Source: Chromera velia (lineage: Eukaryota; Sar; Chromeraceae). Taken from it: a DNA stretch of 55,000 nucleotides. The translations under genes and the position numbers were made by a program. The notes below the pieces were generated by a model. That model saw only the letters and a program-made list of their open reading frames with translations. It made no database searches and was not told where the DNA came from. This document shows positions 1 through 10,134 of the stretch, one piece after another. Where the stretch lies: assembly GCA_018398765.1 (NCBI GenBank), contig JAHBMJ010003753.1:6266-61265 (forward strand), in the 5' to 3' direction. Positions within the stretch are counted from its first letter, which is position 1. Each line of letters begins with the position of its first letter.

Positions 1-2
1 CC

Positions 3-1712
3 CCCCCCCCCTCCAAGAAGGAAAGGGATCCCCCCAACCCACAGCGCTGTCCTGTCCTCCTCGGCACTCCTACTGGTGCCCGTGACAGCCGTTCACAGCT
101 GTCAGTCACAAACCCGAACCCCCAAGGCAGACGTCCGGCCGGTCTCATTCGACTCCCAGCCACCCCGTACAGATTTGACTGCCTCGCACCGCCTCCAATC
201 ACAAGCACAGCACCAAACCCCCCCTCCCGCAGTCCGGACAGAGCACCCCGTCCCATAGAGCGGGAGGGACTCTTTCCGAAGCACTCCCTTCCCTCTGTCA
301 CAAAGCAAGAAGCCCATGAGAAGGCTCTTAGGATCTCTGAGGGAGGACGAGGAGGAGGAAGGGAAACGGCGAGAGAGGACGAAGGAGACAAGAGGGAAAG
401 GGAGAGGGAACATGAGAGTGAAAGGAAGGAGAAAAAGAAATATTATCTCATTCCTGTACAAGAGAAGCCTGAGGAGAGGCCGAGACGCCTCCACGACTCC
501 CCTCCTCCCTCTCCCGACAGAAGAAGAGGAAGGGAAGATGAGAAAGAGAAACGACCCTACCCCGCTCCCTCTCCCGACAGAAGAAGAGGAAAGGAAGATG
601 AGAAAGAGAGATGAGCCTACCCCCCTCCCTCTCCCGACAGAAGAAGAGGAAGGGAAGATGAGAAAGAGAGACGACCCTACCCCCCTCCCTCTCCCGAAAG
701 AAGAAGAGGAAGCGAAGATACGAAAGAGAAACGACCCTACCCCCCTCCCTCTCCCGACAGAAGAAGAGGAAGGGAAGGTGAGAAAGAGAGACGACCCCAC
801 ATTAGACCCCAGAACCACTCGAGAGACCCCCCAAAGAACGAAAAGAAGGTACATCGATTCCACAAAATCGCACTTGCGTGTGCTGCAAGAGACTCAGTGT
901 GGAGTGACTCCTCCTCCTCTGGAAAGGAGGAACCCGAAGATGACCAGGCTCCTCCTTGCGGGCCCCAAGAGGCAGAGAGATTGAGGGACAAGTGGAGCGT
1001 CTCTGATTCCTGCCGATTTCCACCCAGACTCTCCGCCTTCGAAGCCCTCCTTCCCCCCCTCCTCGCCTGCACCCTCGAGGCCACCCTCACAGACGACACT
1101 TCGGACTTCTCCCTCCCGACCTTCCTCAAGAATGCAGTACAGAATTGGGGTAAAGGGGAAGAAAAGGATTTGTACACCCGGGCATTCCAAGCAGTTTGGG
1201 ATGACCACCTGGCGAGTAGCGCCATTAAGGAGGCTCTCCGGGCCATTGACTGGATTGACGACAGCCAGAAAACGTTTCGTGTGCAGTACCTCGAGAGCGT
1301 CTTCTCAGAAGCTGCAGAGGGGCGAATCCCTCCGAACCATGGCAAGCTTATCCTAGCAAGGGACAAGCTGAGTGATCCTGACTTCATCTCTGAGGTGTTC
1401 TCAGACGTCACAAAGCTGCTGCCCTTGAAGCTTCTCAGAAGCCTCTTCGAGGCCCTCAACCTCCACCTAGTCAAAAAAGCCCCCGTGGCTCTTCTCCTCC
1501 ATCCCAAGGCGCCTCGATTCAATGGCATTGTGAGAGATGGGGACGGTCACCGTCGTGCCCGTGCCGTCCGAGAGTGGGCCCGAACAGAGGAGGTGCTTCG
1601 AGGGTCGTTCCAGCACGGGAAGTCCGTTGACACTCTCAGATGGCTTCTGTTCGAAGAGGACATTCGAAGAGACCAGATCGAAATTTGTGTCGGGAGGGAA
1701 GTACACGATTGA
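3..1712 (+). CDS. Charged repeat protein, 5' end outside window, one in-frame TGA
   Basis: I do not recognise the family. The third forward frame is open from base 3 to 611 and from 615 to the stop at 1710-1712, so no start codon is visible and the 5' end lies outside the window. The first third is Pro/Arg/Glu-rich and includes a 20-residue tandem repeat built around PSPDRRRGREDEKE. From about 880 on the protein is ordinary globular sequence (for example DKLSDPDFISEVFSD) and looks helical. The only break is TGA at 612-614 in the second repeat unit, where the other units read CGA. It could be a nonsense mutation, a sequencing error or evidence of decay. Other frames are also open across the tandem array, but only this frame joins the array to the globular part. 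An alternative 3' end in frame 1 (to 1893) through an unseen intron near 1530 is possible. Confidence 0.6.
507..800 (+). repeat. 60-bp tandem repeat, about five copies
   Basis: The unit CTCCCGACAGAAGAAGAGGA and its continuation recurs every 60 bases from about 511. The period is a multiple of three, so all reading frames are preserved, which suits a coding minisatellite. The copies differ by scattered substitutions, including C to T at 612, which turns an Arg codon into TGA. Confidence 0.9.
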
Positions 1713-4440
1713 TGAGGTTGTCGACAGGCGGCACTGGGGAACACTGCGTGTCAGCAAGGATGTTCAAGGTGTGTTTTTTGACAGGGATGAGAAAGACGTG
1801 AGAGCGCAGTGGGCCCTGGCCCGGGGCCCGAGGAGAGGTGGGGGGATAGAAACAACAGATGCGGAATGTGAGGCTTTCTTTCCTCCAAAATAGGATCAAT
1901 GGAAGACATGGAGGAAAGACAATTGATCGGTCTTTTGGAAAGAAAGCGCATTCTTCCTACAAGATGAAATGGTGTTTGTTTCGTGCATCTGCGTGTGCGA
2001 GTCGGTGTAGCTCTGTCTGTGTTTCTTGATGTCTTTGCCTCCGCATTTGTCTACGTGCACTGAAAGACGAAAGAGAGAGGAAAGGAAAGAAAAGATGAAG
2101 AATCTAGCTGTGGAGAGGGAGGCTCCCCACCCCACCTTAAATTAAGTTTCTGTTTCGAAAATGTCTGCATACTTGCGTCTCTCGCAATGAAGCAAAAAAG
2201 GACAAAAAAAAAAGCAACTCCACCTCCATTGATCCCGGAAAGGAAAGACACGAGAAGAGAAAGCATCACGATGTCCCGAGTCGCCCTGATGCAATGGGAG
2301 AGTGGTTTCGTCAGTCACTCCATTTCATTGCAATGCCTGTAGCATGTTTGTCTTTTTCTGCTTACTTTGAATCGTTTTTTTTTTTATGTCCCGTGTTTCA
2401 GTGCGTGCGCGCGTGTCTCTCTGCCTGGGTCTGCGCACCAGAAGAAGAAGCATATAGATGAGAGAAAGGAGGGGAAAACAAAAAAATCACAAAGAAGAAA
2501 GCAAGAACGATGGCCTGTCTGTCTGTCTGTGTGTCTCTCCGTTTCAAAAAAGAGCATTTCTTTCGGTGCTCTTAATTCTTCTGTGTTGTCCTAGTTCCTT
2601 TCCTTTCCTTTTCTCTTCCCTGCCCTATCCATCGATAGGTTTGTTTCTTTCCTTTTCTTTTTTGTCGTCCTCTTAAAGTGGCACATGAGCGTCTTGATGC
2701 AGGGAGGCGGCAGGGAGGGTAGAAGAAAAGGGCAAAGAAATGCGCAGACTCAGAGAGTGACAAAGCAAATAGTCAGTGCAGCTTGTATGTTATAGTCTAT
2801 CTCTTTTTCTTTCTCACCCGCCCCATTGCACAGTTTTCCTCTACGTTGCCTTTCTCTTTCTCTCTGTCTATGCACAAGAAGGAACGAAGAAAGAATTCTA
2901 TGCGCACCCTTGAAGCGCGTAGACAGCTGTGTCTTTCCTTTCGATCGATCACATTCCTCTTCCTTTCCCTCCCCAGTCCCTCGTCATTGCAATGGCTGGC
3001 TGATTGACTTGTTGGTTCACTGTTTGGCGAGTAGTCGTGGTACGAAATTGTAACCACAGGCATGGTTTCACGAAAAGTTTGAATGAAAGGGGAGTGGGCA
3101 GAAGAAAGGGAGGACCAGACAAAATGAACGGAGGACAAGTTGGACTGTGAGTCGTGAGTACGCCAAGAGACATGATCCTGTAAATAAACAAAGAAACACA
3201 AAGTGAATACATGCATGAAAATTCGGATCGAGGAGCCTTTATATGTTCACGTAGACGGATCGGTTTTCTGTTTGCCGACTAGCAAATTGAGATGCCGGAG
3301 AAAAGAAGGGGCAACGAACGGAAAGTGCAGTCTCGTCGTGTCCTCTCTCTTTTTATTCGTTCCCTTTCTCTCGGTATGCCAAGTGTCTGCATTTTGAGCC
3401 GCCGCTTGTTATCCGGCCTCCTCCCACCCCCACTCCTTTCCATGTCAGCCCTCCTTTGTATCTCTCCCTCGTTTCTGTTTTTGCTTGCGCCGTGCGTGCG
3501 TATGAGAGAAAAGGAGCGAAGGGACCCTGCAGGAAGGCCGCCCGCTGCGAATAAGAAGGTGTACCCGAAGGAAGGAAGGCAGACTCGATTAACGCCCCGC
3601 CTCTCTGGCCGGCCATCAAGGCAGAAGTGTCTGTCTGATGGAAACGTGTAGAGGAATCAACGAAAGAATACGTGAGTGAAAGGATGAATCAACGACTGTT
3701 TCGCAGCGTGAGCAAACAATTGGACAATCAAAAGGAAAAATAAACGCCAGACCTGTGCAAAAATCTTGTCCTTTTGAGTCTGTGCTTATTCCTTCCGTCC
3801 TTTTTTCCCCCGTCCCTCATTTCCTTCTCCGCTTGACTTGAATGTCATTCATGAACTTGCACGAAGATACACATGCACACACAAACAATTACACACACGC
3901 GCGCACGGACTTTTTCGTCTCCCTGGCTGTCAATCCACCCGATTGAGCCGGTAGGGAAAGGAGAAGAAGGGACCGGAAATGGGAAGAGAGGGGGGGGGAA
4001 GAAAGAAACGAAACGTGCTTGTCTCTCTCAAAGGGACAGGAAAAGAGAGACCCGCTCAGGACCTGGAGAAAAAAAAAAAGACCATTTTCCCTCTTCTGTT
4101 CTCTTTTTTGTACCTTCTTCTGTTCCTTCGTTTCATTCTTGTCTTCGCACACTTCCTCTCTATCTGTCTGTGCGACAATCGGTGGAAGCGTGGTCTGAGG
4201 GCAGCTCTGCGCTGGGAAAGAATGGAACCGCAGGGCGCGTCCGAGGGATTCTTCCTCGGTTGTCCTTCCCCTGTCGCTGTTCCAAACGAAAAAGGTGGCA
4301 GAGTGCGCGCCAAGAGAAAGACAAGAAAAACAGGAAGGAAGAAAAAAGGCGGTTATGGCCCTAGCGGAGGAGATGAGAGACATAACTGAGAGAATTAAAC
4401 AGAGGGTGCGTTCGGTTCGGCCCTCTTTAAACACGAGTTA
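1713..4440. other. Intergenic, simple-sequence rich, no gene found
   Basis: This stretch is dominated by alternating purine-rich and pyrimidine-rich blocks (GAAAG and TTTCC runs, GTCTGTCT near 2517). Open frames here are low-complexity Ser/Phe/Leu or Arg/Lys strings with no domain and no convincing splice sites. Its start is probably the 3' UTR of the upstream gene. Confidence 0.6.
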
Positions 4441-6370
4441 GTACATACAGCATAACGTGAAACATGACTGGTGAGGTTAACCCTAGGGTTAACCAGTTGA
4501 ATGAGTGTTTTAGCAGGCCATCGCATGCGTGATGGTTAGGCCTAGCGAGCATATAAGCCTTTTTAAGGCCCTTATACTATAGGTGCATGCATAGTCTTAA
4601 TTAAAGGCTCACATCGATCTCTCACGTACGTACACAAATTTAATTAAAGCTGGGCGGCCGGGTCAGGCTTACTTTCTAGCTCAGCCCTAGGCTCCGCATA
4701 TCAAAAGAAAGAAAAAAAGAAAATTAGGCTAAAAACCCAATTAGTTTTTTTTTTTTTTCTAGAACAATACCTGAACAACTATTGTTTGGGGTGTTGCATG
4801 GATGTTGCACAATGCACAAGTGTTGTTTAGAAGAAGAAAAAAAGAAAATCAAAAATCAATTTTAGGCAATTACTTTTTTTTTTTAATATGGGGAGCCTGG
4901 GCTCAGCCTAGAGTAGTCCGAGCTAGAACACTGGCAAACAATGCAAAATATGTTTTTGAAGACCGCTTAAATTGCGGCTTAATTAGTATTGTAACCGTAT
5001 ACAGTGCTCTAGGGCATGCATTCAAAAAAAAAAATAGTTTTAAATTTTTGATTTTTTTTTAATGACTCGACATAAACTTTTATCTAGCTAGTTACCTAGC
5101 GTTCAATCTTTCTTTTACGACTTGAGCTCTAGCCATATAAGTTTAATACGGTATGACTAGCTTTATGGCTATTTCATTATAGGTACACTATCATGTCACT
5201 ATGAATTAGGGTCGTTATTCACAGTACCACTGCATAGGAGTGCTAGGCGGATCGACTCTAGGGCGGACTTTAGATTGTCATAAACTATGTCACGAATTGT
5301 CTTTCAAAAAAAGTTTCACACGTTTGTCTCTAGGTTGGTCTTCTTAAAAAAAAAAAAAACTAAAAGTCTCTTTTTTTTTTTTTTTTTTGAGTGCATGCCT
5401 TAGGTACTGCTGTGACATATTGGCCATTGGGACACGATGGTTGCCGGCTTAGTCAACGTTATCATCATACTGAGAACATAGGTGGTGTTTGTATAATAAT
5501 TGCCAGTGCTCAGTAGTAACTGCCTGCAGATAAATACATGTCATTGCTCCGTTCAACTTTTTTTAACTTCTTTGACAACAAAAATATTAAATAATAATTT
5601 AATATATTTAGAAGAACATTTTTATTTTCAAGCTGTCTCAGCTTGTCTGTCAGTTAATCAATATTAGTGAATATATAAGCTGTATGGTCTTTCACCGATT
5701 AGTGGTCAAGTTAAATAGGTGAGTGTCTTGCCTTGAAATCTAGCTTGAAATGCTTTGTAAAGAATCTCGAATGTAAGTGTCTTAACTTTAATTCATGTTA
5801 AAAGATTAAATTGAATTGAGCCAGTTGATGACTTTCCAATTTTTTCTAATTTATTCGGAATTTAGCTCCACTGCCTGTCATCCTCCCCCTACCAGGCTCC
5901 CCCCCCGTCTACGAGTTTTTCAAAAAAATACTAGTCCGAAATTTAATTCTCACTGCTCGTAAGCCGATATATCCACTATATATATGATCTTGTCTGGGCA
6001 TGTCAAACTTCCTTCCACGCGCAATACGCGCGCGAACCGTAATGTGGCGAGGCTTTCAAGCCGTACTACGGCACGCGATTCACATATCAGGATTGCATGA
6101 ACTTTGCCATGAAGCGCGCGCATACCGAGCGATCTTGCGCATGCAATTAAGGGAATTGTAATTAAGTCATGCCTAGAGTCATGCGCATGCAATGTATGCA
6201 GGCATGCAGTCAATCAATCGAAAGTTAAGCTTGCGTATATCTGACACTGTATCAATGAGTGACAATGACAGTCTCTAGAAGTAAGACCCTTGTACGACAG
6301 ACCTTATAAGTCTGTGTCTCCAAGCTACGTCTTAGCTAAAGCACCATAACGTTAGATAACTAGTAGGATC
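4441..6370. other. AT-rich intergenic, likely decayed mobile DNA
   Basis: Base composition changes abruptly to AT-rich with long A and T runs (4746-4760, 5346-5389). A short palindrome GGTTAACCCTAGGGTTAACC sits near 4477. No coding sequence is visible. The composition matches the transposon-rich block at 45-53 kb, so old insertions are likely, but I could not define their ends. Confidence 0.5.
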
Positions 6371-7539
6371 TAGTGCTAGAAAAAGGTTCAAGGTTCAAGG
6401 TTCAAGCTTCAAGGTTCACTTCGAAGTAATGAACCTGAATCAGGTTCAAAAACAGGTTTAAAAACAGGTTCACTTTTAATTAATAGAAACCTCATTTTTT
6501 CGTATTATTTTATGCCTTTAAATTAAGCTTTAATGCATTTTTAGAACATTTTATTATAGAATCTATGCTTTAGTAGTGTTTTTAAATAGTTTAAATCAAT
6601 ATTTACGCTCACATTAGGTGCTAGTCTTAAGTTATTCACTGCTTATAGTTGAAAATTAGTAATCAAAAAAGCCTGAAAAAATTGGAAAATGTTATAATTA
6701 AATTTATATGATCGTATCAATCATGACGATTTAGTCAACATAAGACCATCACAACGTTTCTTTCTTTCTTTTATCTGCTTACCGGTTGCTCCGCGGCCAC
6801 CGCTTTCCCCCTCCCTCTCCGTGCACCGCCGCCTCTTTGACCTGCTGCTCCCGGCCCGGCCTGTTGCCTCCCCCCCTGGGCCCCTGCTCCCCCCCATGGC
6901 CCCCACCACTCCCAGCTACAGCGGGTGGCACCCAAATATCTGGGTTTGCATTCGTTCCAACCTTTTGCCATACAAAATCGGATTGAAACTCTGTTTTCGA
7001 ATATTCATCAGTGCACCCGATCATGTGAATTGGCAATATTGTGTCACCAGAAGCAAGCAAGCGGAAGCAAACAGAGGGACTGCTGCCGGCATGAGTCTGA
7101 AGCAGCCCCTTCAAAAAAATATTGTCCATTACACTGTCGTGCAGACTGCTGTCAAACAAACTCTATACTTCCTCATTCCTTCAGTGGAGACTGTCCGTTT
7201 TAATATGAGGCCTTGCAAGTGGAAAACTTGGTAAGTCACGTGTACTTCTTCACTTCTGCAACCGTCAGCATGAGTTTTCATGCTCACATATGATGCTGAC
7301 ATATGCTGACATGCGTCTGTCCGACACAATAGATTGAACCGGCTGGGGACAGTTGCTGTGCATGCGGCTCCGGCTCCTTATTTTATCTATATCGGCCGCG
7401 GGCGGCGCGGGCCTGGCCGGCCTTGTGCCAGTAGCCGCGCGTCTGGCCTCCAAAACAGGTTTAACAGGTTCAAAACAGGTTCAACAGGTTCACTTTTTCA
7501 AATTTGAACCTTTTCTCAATGAACCTTTTCCCAGCCCTA
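6371..7539. mobile_element. hAT-type DNA transposon, non-autonomous (element 1)
   Basis: The left tip TAGTGCTAGAAAAAGGTTC matches the reverse complement of the right tip, TAGGGCTGGGAAAAGGTTC. An identical 8-bp target duplication GTAGGATC flanks it at 6363-6370 and 7540-7547. Eight-bp duplications and a YARNG tip are hallmarks of hAT elements. Both subterminal regions carry many copies of AGGTTCA or its complement (6385-6470 and 7455-7530). The 1,169-bp element has no intact transposase. A minus-strand frame at 6779-7159 includes SDFVWQKVG, faintly like the start of a BED-type zinc finger, then degenerates into Gly/Arg-rich sequence. A very GC-rich patch (7383-7450) interrupts the AT-rich body. 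Confidence 0.88.
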
Positions 7540-7695
7540 GTAGGATCACCAGTGTGATGATGGATGACGATTGTGACTAGGATAATGATCGATAAATATT
7601 ACTATACTAGTAGCATTGAATACATGAAACGATTTCTTTGTGTCGATCAGTCTGATAAAATAGCCTATGAATCAGAACTTGATTCAGAAGTCATG

Positions 7696-9882
7696 CTAGA
7701 AGTCATGAAAGAAATGTAGTCCGAAACCACCAAGAGACAAGCCGGTTAATTTGCCTTGTCGCTTTGCCTCCTTAACCAGGTCCTCGCATCGATCCCTGAA
7801 CACCCTCTTATTGGCTTCCTGCATTTCCGTTGTTTTCTGTCCGTAAAAGCGCAAAGTGGAGAGAGTCGGGAGTGACTCGGGATGAAGAGCCTTCAAGAAA
7901 GCAGAGACCCCCTTGAGGCTGATTTTGTTCTCTTCCAGCCACAGTGAAGCGAGGCCCGGACACACATGGGCATTGAACACCTCTCCTAGCCTCTGCAGTC
8001 TACTGTCATCAATGTCGCAACCACCCAACTCTAGGTGTCTCAAACCCGACAATTTTTCCTCACTTGCTGCGAGAGCTGCAAGTGTCTCCTCTCTGAAATG
8101 ACCACCCCGCAAATCTAGTCCCTGCACACAAGGCGGGAGCCCTTTTTCACTTTCACCTATGGCTACCAGCAAAGAGTCGACACTGATGCTCTCGCAGAGG
8201 CTGATGTTCAAGCTCTTGAGTCCGGAGGGTAAGTCCCCCGCCCTCACGGCCTCAGCCATGTTACTCAGCCCTTCTTCATCGAGGACTAGACTCATGTCAC
8301 TGCGGGGGATTGGAGTGGGTGGGCCGTGTGTGTTGGTGGTTGGGCGATCTTTGGGGGCTTCAAGGGCTGGGAGCTTTCTTAGTGCGAGAGCGAGTGATTG
8401 AGGCAATGGGGGGTGAAAATGCTTGAGTCTAGGCAGACCTTCATCGCTTTTACCAATCGCTTTCATGAATTCCCTCCACCCCTCATCTTCCTCACTCATC
8501 GCGGGAAGACGTAGATAAGTCAGGTTGACCAGCCATCCCCCTCTAACGGCCTGTGCAAGCATTTTCAGACCGTCATTCGTCAGTCCACCCCCATCCAACC
8601 TGAGGTCAGACAGTTTTCCTAACTTTCCAGACATAAAAGCTGAACCAACCGACCCCACCCCAGCACCAACACCACCAAAAGAGAGCGAAAGTCTCTCGAG
8701 CGGTGGAACCTTTACACTCCCAACAAAACCTCTCATCAACGCACCCAGACCAATCTCTTCACTTTCACCCCTTTCCCATTCTCCTTCATTTCCCCCATCG
8801 CCCATCAACCTGCTGACCTCCAAGACTCGAAGCCCGGGCAAATGACCTACCCTCACGGCTTCTCCAACAAACCGGAGAATCTCCATCCCACCTGTCTGCA
8901 CCCGGTCCAAGATCAATTCAGAGAGACGACAAAGTTTCGTTTCAACAAAAGCGGAACTCAGACGGATGAAGGGATTAAAAATGGAATCAGACGACTGCGA
9001 AAAGAGACCGACCAAGCTCAACTTTCGAATACACCCAAAACGCCCTGCCCGAATTAACTCTTCCATCAACATCAAACTGCTCTGATCACACCCTGCATTC
9101 AAATCGAGAGCATCAAATTGGGGCCTTTCTTGAGCCTTCAAAAGCTCACTCAAAAACGACACAAGTACCTCTGGCCCAGGGAGGGGAGCGCCCAATAGGG
9201 GTCTGAGACCGAAATGGAGATACAGAGTACGGATAGAGGGGTAATTGCCCCCGCCGAGTGAGCGGGCTTTCTCAATACTCAGATGTTGCAAAAGAATCTC
9301 GACATTCTCAAGCGGAGGTCTGTCTGCCGAGGCGAGTGCATTGAGAAGCACATCCTCATCTTCAGGATAGGCATGACACTCGTCTATAACGAGATTCAGG
9401 TTTTTCAGGGAAGGCAAAACTTCGACACGGAGTGCTTTGCCAAAAAGAGCCACGACTTTCTCTGCTTCAGAATATAAAGACCACCCCCCCGGGTTCCCCC
9501 CGAAATCTAAAGTCTCAAGCTTAGGCAGATCGCCTTTCCCAAGGATAGTTGCCATATCCTTCAACTCGGGCGCAGTCATGCCGCATGATCTCATAAGCAG
9601 AACCCGCAACCCAGGGAGGCAATCCGTGTTGAGCACAGGGGACAACAGTCTCGTCCCTCTGTCTATACAACATGGGTTCTGGGAAAGGCTCAGCGTCTCA
9701 ATCTGCAGCAGGGTTTTCTTCTTGAGTGCTTCGCACAGTGTGTTCAGACCGACAAGGTTCAACCCTACATTCTCCAGCTTCAAACTCAGGAGGGAGGACG
9801 CCCGCCCCTCTGCGATCGAGGTGGAGAGAGGTCGTAACCCCTTGTTGCTGAGCATGGTATCTGCAGACACATCCTTGTACAT
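7696..9882 (-). CDS. Intronless leucine-rich repeat protein (ribonuclease-inhibitor type)
   Basis: A single open frame of 728 residues. An in-frame TAA lies nine bases upstream of the ATG, which supports this start. Repeats of roughly 27-30 residues run through the protein with the pattern LxxLxLxxxx(L/C)xxxG, for example near residues 93-103 (GLRVLLMRSCGMT) and 610-650 (HLELGGCDIDD, LASLWLEENKISLKG). This is the RI-like LRR class, a curved protein-binding solenoid. A non-LRR Pro/Thr-rich insert interrupts the array around residues 525-545. No signal peptide or membrane segment is evident, so a cytosolic scaffold or receptor role is likely, with unknown partner. The frame is intact and uses ordinary codons. 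It lacks introns while the next gene on the same strand is split. The repeat class is sure; the function is not. Confidence 0.88.
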   Translation of the reverse strand: MYKDVSADTMLSNKGLRPLSTSIAEGRASSLLSLKLENVGLNLVGLNTLCEALKKKTLLQIETLSLSQNPCCIDRGTRLLSPVLNTDCLPGLRVLLMRSCGMTAPELKDMATILGKGDLPKLETLDFGGNPGGWSLYSEAEKVVALFGKALRVEVLPSLKNLNLVIDECHAYPEDEDVLLNALASADRPPLENVEILLQHLSIEKARSLGGGNYPSIRTLYLHFGLRPLLGAPLPGPEVLVSFLSELLKAQERPQFDALDLNAGCDQSSLMLMEELIRAGRFGCIRKLSLVGLFSQSSDSIFNPFIRLSSAFVETKLCRLSELILDRVQTGGMEILRFVGEAVRVGHLPGLRVLEVSRLMGDGGNEGEWERGESEEIGLGALMRGFVGSVKVPPLERLSLSFGGVGAGVGSVGSAFMSGKLGKLSDLRLDGGGLTNDGLKMLAQAVRGGWLVNLTYLRLPAMSEEDEGWREFMKAIGKSDEGLPRLKHFHPPLPQSLALALRKLPALEAPKDRPTTNTHGPPTPIPRSDMSLVLDEEGLSNMAEAVRAGDLPSGLKSLNISLCESISVDSLLVAIGESEKGLPPCVQGLDLRGGHFREETLAALAASEEKLSGLRHLELGGCDIDDSRLQRLGEVFNAHVCPGLASLWLEENKISLKGVSAFLKALHPESLPTLSTLRFYGQKTTEMQEANKRVFRDRCEDLVKEAKRQGKLTGLSLGGFGLHFFHDF

Positions 9883-10134
9883 CGATTCTTATCTGAATGA
9901 ATCTATGTGTGTATGTACAGTGAGTGACTCCTTTTGATGCCACGCAAAGCAGGGAGGCTCTGTGACGTCAAAAACATGAACCAAAACTAGCTGCTCGCGT
10001 GGATTATCCACAACAGCAACCCCTCTTCCTTTTCTCCCTTCTTGCTATTTTGGACTCAGTCAATCTTTCATTCATCCCTCTATTCATTCTTTCATTCAAT
10101 CATTTTTCCTCTCATTCGGTTGGGTTTCTTTCGT

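Noticed and set aside
102..863. A 253-codon minus-strand frame over the 60-bp repeat
   Set aside because: It is a translation of the tandem repeat (FPSSSSVGRGRG units); the plus-strand third frame continues into ordinary globular protein.
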